From contig JASAND010007624.1 of NCBI GenBank assembly GCA_030248195.1, positions 1 to 64,000 on the forward strand: a stretch of 64,000 nucleotides of DNA. The letters are read 5' to 3'. The notes under the pieces were generated by a model. That model searched no databases. It saw only the letters and a list, made by a program, of their open reading frames with translations, and was not told the DNA's origin. This document shows positions 44,201 through 53,200 of the stretch, piece by piece. This DNA comes from Trissonchulus latispiculum. Its lineage: Eukaryota > Nematoda > Enoplea > Enoplida > Ironidae. Position numbers and translations under genes: made by a program. Each line of letters begins with the position of its first letter. Position 1 is the stretch's first letter.

Positions 44201-47200
44201 CCCTGGGAAAGAATATTCAACCTAGGATGGGATCCCAAATTCCGTCTACGGGCCACCCGGTGTTTGGGACAGTGCGGGAGTAAATGGGACAGGCCTTCTT
44301 GCTGGGCCCCGCTATCAGGACATTCAGGTGTAGTGGGAATATGCCCATTCTGAACCTTTGGTTAGGCAAGGTTGGTAGAATGACCGTTGCATCTCAGTTG
44401 CGAAAGCATTACTCTTTCTTTCCCATTGAGATTTTCCTCCTTATAACTGTGTACAGGGCAGTTTCCGCCGTAGGTATTTGCATCGTCATCTGCCCTCCAT
44501 AAACGAAGGCATTAATCCCTGATATATTTCTTGATTTTGGCTTTGGCAGTCGAGAAATCGATTTCCATCATATCCTGATCCAGTTTAGTCGCTTCTTTAG
44601 CCTCTTCATCTGCAGATTAGTTTCCCTCTACGTATGTCTACATGGTTGGGGATCCACTGTACTGTACTGTACTGTACTATATTAATTATTCATTCAACCT
44701 GCAAAGTTCCCGCCAAAGAGATATTCCAGCCTGTGAGGTCTGTGCTTGAGGCCGGGTGTGTATAAAACCCTGCGCGGCCCGGCCAACCTGCCTCACAGAG
44801 CGCAGAGTGTATACTAAAACCCTGCCTGGCCCACTGTAATAGTTTAAAGTGGAAATGTCCACTAGTGGTCACGCGTGTAAATCATGCATATGTGTAGATG
44901 TATGTTTATGTGTATGCGTGCGTATGTTGTGTACATATATTGTTTGACCTTTAATGACCTTTAATTGTTTGTGATACACGTTACGCTTTCAAATGAATGT
45001 TAATTATTAATGCATGTACAGTTGACGAAAACTCAGGGGTTTTTGAGTAAAATGCTGTGTATATATATTTTGGCAAAAAATAATTTACAACGCAAAAAAT
45101 TAATTTACACAGTGAAAAACTAATTTACACAACAAAATATATATATACACAGCCAAACCTTTGAAAAAGAAAAAGTGCTCTGAAAAAATAATTTTCAAGT
45201 CTTTCAATTTTTAAAAAATCTATTTTTAATAAAGCTCTAATTTTTAACTGAGGGCTGCCGCCCCCAGACCCCCGCCTGTTTTCAATGGTTTTTCAATTGC
45301 ATTGCAACATGGATATGGGTGTTTTATTCATCTCTCCTAATGCTTCTACTTATATGTTTATGCAGTGCATGCAAATATTCGTAAAAATATTTAAGTACAA
45401 TTAAAAATTTTAAATGGCAGTCAAATACAAGGAACCTCTCAAATACGTACGTAGTCCAGTGAACTAAACTTGGCTAATTTATACCAAACTTGATTGATAA
45501 CATAGCTAAAGTAAGCAGTGTAAGCTAAAGCTGTAAGAAGTAACAGGAGAAAACCTTTGTGTATGCAAGTTTTCAGCAAAATTTTATTAAAAAATTTTCG
45601 GTTACAATTGCTCGTCCACTACCAAACTAAAATTTAAAATTTTTAAAAAAATTTTAAAATTTTTGATTTCATCAGCCTCCGGTATGCACCCATACAAAAT
45701 TTCAAATTATTGGTCAAAAAATCAACAGTTAGAGCTGGGGGAAAGCGCAAAAGATCCGAATAAACTATGTAATTCTTTTAAATAAACGAATGCTTATAAA
45801 AAACTTCCATTTTATTGTTTATTTTAAAATGTAAACAGTTCATTTGTTATGACTATAATACGTATATATGTACGTATAATGAAAAGAAAATTAGATTCCT
45901 TTTTCAATTCAATGTCCTCTTCTTAACCTCAATCTAATCCTCTTATCAATTGAATAACAAAAGATCTTGTACGTCACTACATATCCATGTTTGCACATGA
46001 CCCTGTGTAAACACAAAAGGAGAGTAATTACCCTGCATAAGACATTAACAATAAGAGTGCGCAGGTAGGCCGGGCAGGTTTTTAGTAAGGCTGGGCCGGT
46101 AAGGTTGGCCGGGCAGGGTTTTAGTGACGCCCTTGAGGCCCGGCCTTAATCCTCTGGAGCAGTGACAGTGAATCGGTACAAATTCTTATCTCCTTTGGCC
46201 AGTTGGATTCCATCATTCTATCTAGCCGTCTGTTGACCCAGCGTAGGTTAATCAAGACTGCCAGCAGCTCAGACCTGTAGCTGGAGCAGAGAGCACCAGC
46301 TGGGGACTTAGTGTCAAAGACAAGAGCAGCACCAGCTCCGTCTATTACTACTACGCCAGATGGTGCCCGTTCATTTCGTATACTGACATTGTATACGAAA
46401 AAATATACGTAGTGTCATTATAAGAAATGTAAGTATAACAAGTACGTATAGATACCTGCACTAGCGTAGCCAGAAAAAAATTTCGGGGGGGGGATGCAAA
46501 ACTTTTCAGGGGGTCTGGGGGCGGAGCCCCCCAGAAGCTGAGAAATTTTTTTATTTCGTGACCTTCGTGGAATTTTTACAGAGCATTCGTTGAAATTACA
46601 ATAATATTTAAGGCGCAGTGCTTGTTCATGCACCCAGATGATGCAGAAGGTGGTCAAAGTAGACCAAATAGGGTAATTGGTACTCATTTTTTAGTGCGAA
46701 ACACGTATATATACTTATTTCGCGCCGAAGGCGCGAAAATTTTTTGAAAAATAGGTGTTTTACACATAGGAAAAAATTCCTGGGGGGCAACACAATTTCG
46801 GGGGGGGGGATTCCCCCCATTCCCCCTCCCCCTGGCTACGCGCCTGTATACCTGCATAGTATAGTATACCAACCAAGTATGCCTGCCAGTATACGGAATA
46901 TAGGGGAACTCGCCAGATCCATCTCCCCTCGTTTCTACCACCGCTCCGTCTGCCCGCAGGATTAGATCTGCATCTGGGAGCAGTGCTAGGGTCTTGGTGG
47001 CTAGTTGTTTTAGTGGAGCCGGATTGTACGTACGAATATGTACGTACTGTTGTACGAGTCCAATTTTGAAGGTCGGATATTTCAGAAAAGACCTGACACT
47101 CCGCTGGTACTTTATACAACTTACGTCAGAGTAATAGACAGACAGTTAAAGTAACAGAAACAGTAAAGGTAAAAAATTTTGAAAACTGACAAGTTTAACA

Positions 47201-50200
47201 GCGATCTCGGTTCTGATCCAAAGCAGCTAAAATTTGTTGTTCAATGTTTGCACCATAGGGGAAGAGAATATTTATGAATCAGGCGTGCCCCTCTATCACT
47301 CACTATGAATCTGTCTTGGCGTGTGCATAAATTCTGCAACAAGATGTAACAGGTTATAGTCACCGTAAGAAGGTTTTTAAATCGTTTGTGAAAACTTTTA
47401 CCTACATTATATGGGTGTAAAGGCGTCTGCGCGGCCCCCTGGAGACCGTGTTGGCCCGGTGCCAGCTAATTAGAGGTTCGGGAGGGGTAAAAATGTTACT
47501 ATCGTAAAGTACTCGAGTAGTACTACAAGTATCACCATACTTTTGGTTCGAATTCGAAACTTCAAATTTTTGCACTTGGCAACAGTTAGTTTGCGTTTGG
47601 TTTTTTTCTAGGTGAATAACGCTTTTCGGAAGTGCATTTTCTAGCGAAGTGTTGGAACGTTGTGGGCATTTTGGTCCAATACTGCTGTTATATGTTGGTA
47701 GACAGTATCCCCCCATGCTACCTTTTTTGGTCATTTTGCCACCTGGCCAATTTTGACTCTGTGCCAAGGCCCCAAAGTCGGACTTTCGCTGTTTTGGCAC
47801 TTCGGTTGTGGTCGACTTTTTTTCACAGGCTGGCAGCTAGATCGGTTTGGTTTATTTTATTTGAATATTTCGGCCAGTGCACACAAACTAACCAGGGGGA
47901 TTTTTTAATTTCGCTCTGTAGCTTTCAGGAGATAGGCCCACACTTTACATTTTTTCACCTGTTTCTTGGCACTTTTTACTAGAAATGGCCTAAAAGTCAC
48001 TAAAAATGGCGTTTTTCGGCCTTGGGGTGGTACCCATATATAGTAAATCGGGGTTGTTGAAAACGATGAGCATACTGCCGAGGTCGGTGGATGTGACCCC
48101 TGACCCCCAAGGCCTGCGGGTCGGGGGTCAGGTGGGGGGCAAAAATGAAAGTCTTCAAATGTGGTCATGTTTGGTATCAAATGAAAGCCCTTGGCGAGGC
48201 GATCAAGTTTTGTCATTATACCACCCACAAAAAGTGGCCCCACCGACCTGTGGGTGGCTGCCCCACCCCCAGTGGGTCCAGCGGGGGTCAAAAATGAAAG
48301 TCATCAAAACTGGTCAAGTTTGGTATCAAATGAAAGCCCTTGGCGAGACGAACAACCTTTGTCATTGCACCATCCACGAAAAGTGGCCCAATCGTTCTGT
48401 GGGTGGGTGTCCCACCCACTATGGGTCCGGTGGGGCTCAAAAATGAAAGTCTTCGAAACGGGTCAAGTTTGGTATCAAATGAAAGCCGAGACGAACAACT
48501 TTTGTCATTGTACCATGCACGAAAAGTGGCCCCAGTCCTGTGTACCCTGCGGGGTGCTCGGCTCCTTCTTAACTCATTAATCTCACTGTAAACGCATCCA
48601 TCATTAAGCCGGAAAATTAAGCTACGTGAACCAAATTAGATTAGTTAAGTTAAACAAGAGAAATTTTGAATATTTCGCTTTCTGATATTTTTCACTGTTA
48701 AATTGGGTGCCAAAACGGGAATTCACTTTTTTGATGGGGAAGTTCGTTGATGGAGGCCTTCCCTTGCCAATTCTCCCTCGGCCTCGACATATAGAGGTCG
48801 GGGAAAAAAACCAAGGTAGCCACTTTTTGGACTCTGCAGAACTACCCAGTGGAGCAATCCGGCTACAAATTATTTTCTTATCAAGCCCTGTCTAGACTGT
48901 CATTTTGGTATATAAATCGCCTCTCTAGGTCCTGTCGTTAATTAGTAATTAACGGTTAATTAGCCGGGGTAAAAAAAACCAATGGCGGGAAAAAAAACCA
49001 ACCGGTGGGAAAAAAAACCAACCCCAGTATTCGGTCAGGGTAACTCATATTAGCGATTTTATGCATGCGGCAGGTAAAATCGGCGTCGCTGACTTCATAT
49101 CTGCAGTTATTTTTGCGATATTCCTTATAGTAAGTGAGAAAATCAAACATCAAAATTTGCAGCATCAACTGGCTAGGTTTCATCAAATTTGCCAGTTTCT
49201 ATGTTAAAATGCAAAAATTTGTAAATCTTTCGAAATTCGATGAAATAAATTAACATAAACATTGTTTCAGTGTTTTTTCGCGTATTTCTTTGTCCCAGAG
49301 TACTTTTTGGCCGCTTTAGCTGAGCCAAACAGCCGATCCGCCGAAATGATGTTTTTACCGGCTAGCACAAAATTGCCAAGTCCAAATGCAATTTTGAGCT
49401 GTTCACGTGAAAGAACGCATTAAACTTGCTATGTGGATGACTTTTGAGCAACTAAGAACCATTTTTGGGAGTTTGGCAGCAAAACCAAAAATTGGTTTTT
49501 TTTTCCCACCCCTTGGTTTTTTTTTCCCATTTTGTAAAAATTCTGCTGGCAGCTTGCCAAGCGTCGCAGGAAGGCGAGACCGACATTTTTGGAAAGAGCA
49601 CATGTTGTTCTCATAGAAACTATTAAAAGTTATTATCTAACTGCTATGGAAAATTTTTTACAGGCCTTCAAAAATAGGCAAATTTTGAATTTTTGGGGGG
49701 TCAAAAATGCCAAAATTTTCAAAATGTCACAAAATGTTCAAAAGTGGTCCGATTTAGCTCAAATTTGGTGTGGTAGGTGGGATGGGCCCTACCAACTTGC
49801 ATGCAAAATTTGAGCCCGCTAGCTCATCCCCATCGCCCAAACGGGGGGTTGGTTTTTTTTCCCCACCACTTGCGGGTTGGTTTTTTTTCCCCGACCTCTA
49901 TACGAGCTAATCTTAAGGCCAATGCTTAATATTGGAATATTGTCAGAGAATCTTTAAAGTGCTAAGCGGACAAGATGGTAAAATGCTCCTCCGGAGCATG
50001 GAAAAGTAATATGGGTGGATGGGGTGAGGTTGCGAAATCAAGAGAAGACTAGCTTTGAAAACGCTTAGCTTAATATGGGCTAGGTTCTGTGTTTTTTTTC
50101 GTCGAAACTTTTTGCGAACTTTTACGCAGTCCTCCAAAATTTTTTGCGGAACTTCGCAAAAAATTGCGAAATTCTTATTTTTTAGTTTTGCAATGATAAC

Positions 50201-53200
50201 TAATGAATTTTATTGATTATGTTGTATTTGAACGCATTTTTAACATTTAACGAATAGTATAACCAAGTTATATACAACTATTTTTCCAAAGTCGAAGCAT
50301 GTGTATGTATATACGTGTGTTTTTGACAGGAATATAAAGTTACAGGGGAAAATGTGGGGGGTCTGGGGGCGGAGCCCCCAGAAGCTGAGAAAATTTTGTA
50401 AAACTGTAAAAAATCCTTAATGGAAACACTGAAAATTTTGATTTCGGCAGCCAGAAAAACCAAAGCTGCCACAGGGAAAAATTAGTATAAAATTTGGTTT
50501 GGGAGTATTTATATAGAACATTTTAAAATTAAAAGCAGATAGAAAGATTTCGGAAAAATCGTAAAAATAGAAAGAACAGAGCAATCATAATGAAGCACAA
50601 CACCAAGATAAAAAACACGAATTTAAAAATGGGGGTCTGGGGGTGACAGCCTCGAGCAAAAGCTAGATGTTTCCGGAAAATTCAAGCTTGAAAATCTAAT
50701 TTTTCGAGCGATTTAGCAATGATTTTGGGTTATTCTTGTGCACTTTGGTGTCTAAACAGGTCATGTACATACCTATGTATGTAAGTACATACGTATATAT
50801 ATCCACGATCCTATTCAACACATGCTCAGAGTGGTTATCAATTATCATCTTACTAGAGTGGTTACTATGTGTACGCGTGTACTTCTTCAGGTATTTTAGG
50901 AAATTAGTTTATGCGAAAAGAATTTTATTGGATAAGCTTTCACTACAAAGTATTCTACATATCTCGGACAAGAGTCCTATCATAAGACTGAAAGGTGTCT
51001 ACAATACAGAAATACGCGCCGAAGGCGCGAAAAGTTTTTGAAATTTTCAGGAAAAAGTACCGGAAATACGTGGATATCATAGGGGTCGCGGCAGCGACCC
51101 CTATAATATGTGTGAAAAGTGGCTGGAGACAGTGTAAAATACGTAAGCTGCGCAGAAGCTGCGCAGATTTCATGCGCAAATTGTAGAGCACATCGAGTTT
51201 AGTATGTCTGTGAAGTTTCAGCCCCGTATCACTTACCGTTAAAAAGTTGCGCCCCGGACCGGTTATGGCGGCGATGTTTTTTTTCCGGTTTCTCCTATTT
51301 GATGGTTGTATTGTACATAACGTTCGCCGCTTTCACGTGATCTGCAGCGGTGGGCCAACCTAAAGGGCTATAGGGTCTAGTAGTACCCTCTAAGAATTTA
51401 AGAATCACAACTTTTTTTGCGCCGCAGTGGCGCCGCAAAGTCGGCTCGTAGCGAAAAGTGACCATTTTTGTGGTCGTCGCTCAGGTCGAACGTTAGGAGC
51501 TGGAGCTGATTTCTTTTTATATTCAAAAATTATATATATTGAACTAACTAACGGTCCAGGTTGTGTTTCTCTATCACTTACCTAGCTACCACAGTGGCCC
51601 GTCAGAGATGGCGAAAATTCGAAAAATGAAAAATCGAAATTTCTCGCTATCTATTTAACTTTGAAATCTCAAATCTTCCATACAATGGTTTTCTGGCACG
51701 GAGAATCGATTCCCGCAGTCAGTTTTACCGTCAGACCCACCCATCTTGCTGGGCTGGTTCCACTTTGCCGTCGGGAGGGTCAAGTCGGAAACCGCTTCCT
51801 GGAGGTCCATAGTAGGCTCTACCTGGCCTCTCAAAACTTTGTCTATAGGGGTTTTCTGGTGTGCCCTGCTCATTCCCGGTATCCGTTTTGCCGTCCGACG
51901 TACCTATTTTGCTGGGCTGGTTCCAGTTTGCGTTTGAAGGGTCAGTCGACGCTGGGTTGTTCGGCGACGCTGTGCCCATATTAGTTCGCCCACAACCTAG
52001 TCCTCCTTTCTTTTAGAACCTAGCCCATATTAAGCGTTTTCAAAGCTAGTCTTCTCTTGATTTCGCAACCTCACCCCATCCACCCATGTTACTTTTCCAT
52101 GCTCCGGAGGAGCATTTTACCTTCTTGTATAAGTATATATATATGTTTATAGATGCCATCTAAAAAACGGAAAAAACCGTCTTTTCCGGTAGTTTTTTCT
52201 GGTGTTCATCCCTGATAGACGGAGAAAAGGGCGTTTTTCCTTTTGCACAGTGTTCTGCTGTTTGGTCATGTTCTTTGCGAATGCGTTAGTTAGGTGTGCA
52301 TTATTTTCTTTATAGGAACCAGTATATAAGCGGGGTCCAACAGACAAACAACCCAAGCCTAAGCGTGCTAAGACGGAGCCAGTTCAGAATGTTATACAAG
52401 ATCCAGTGCTGGATGGTAATCCCTTTCACGTTTATCGAAATGTTGTGTGCCTGCGTGTCTGGTCGGATTTTAATCCTGTTTGTGGTAAATTTTGTTCTAC
52501 AGAAACGGACAGAGGAATGTTTTGGCTTTGACTTCCTCTGCAATAGCACTGCGTTTCCCTTTTAAACTAGCATTCTCTGAGACTTCAGTTGTTCATATCT
52601 GTGCTACCGTTAGTTGTGGTAGTGTTTCTTGTTGATACATTGCTTGTTTGTAGAAAAGCTGCGTGCATCTACGTTGGCACGCCGCGATGACCTGGAGGAA
52701 ACGCTGGCGCTAAGAAAGTCAGAAAAGTCTCAACAGAAGCGAAAAATACGTAAAACAGTGAGGCCTATGACACAGGCCGAGCGACTGGAAGAAGCCAAGA
52801 AAACTGAGGAACAGAATTTGAAATCCTTGGGTACGTACGTACGTATATTCAACGTCTCCTATTCTTGTGACTATTCCTGTCTTCAAAACTTTGTCCAAAT
52901 GCCTCTGAAGAATTATAGTTTTTCCGGTGCCCACTGATTGTACATACTGTTGCTTTAAGTTTGTGGCCAAGTTTTATGATACAGTCAGTGAATTAACTAC
53001 CACTTGCTTAGTTCGCACAATACACGTATGATTAGAAATGTCTAATATTAGGTTTTTCGTATGTTGTATGTTTGAAATAAGCTTTTTAATTTTAGCTCGG
53101 TTTGAGCAGGATGAGCTTGACAGAAAGAAGCGCGCCAGATTGTCGAAGCAGAAGCAGATTGTCGGACCCAGAATTACCTACTATTCCTGTCGCATGCCTA

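Larger units (their letters stand above)
44060..47015 (-). pseudogene. Non-LTR retrotransposon Pol remnant with RNase H domain
   Basis: Minus-strand fragments join into one Pol C-terminus. RNase H begins at about 47010: LLPDADLILRADGAVVETRG, with the first Asp in ADG. It resumes at about 46385-46150 with GVVVIDGAGAALVFDTKS, CSSYRSELLAVLINLRWV (Glu) and EIRICTDSLSLLQRI (Asp). After another interruption the tail follows at 44690-44065: VQWIPNHVDIRRGK, then a frame-broken stretch around RFRMGI and cysteine/histidine residues, ending ARRRNLGSHPRLNILSQGAC. RNase H after the RT domain is typical of I/LOA/R1-group LINEs. Elements at 46459-46846 and 44753-46131 split it. It lies antisense in VPS72 intron 2. 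Confidence 0.72.

Noticed and set aside
48006..48591. Overlapping frames with KNES...SLVSNESP repeats
   Set aside because: They come from a ~145-bp DNA tandem repeat. Several frames are open at once, which argues against coding.
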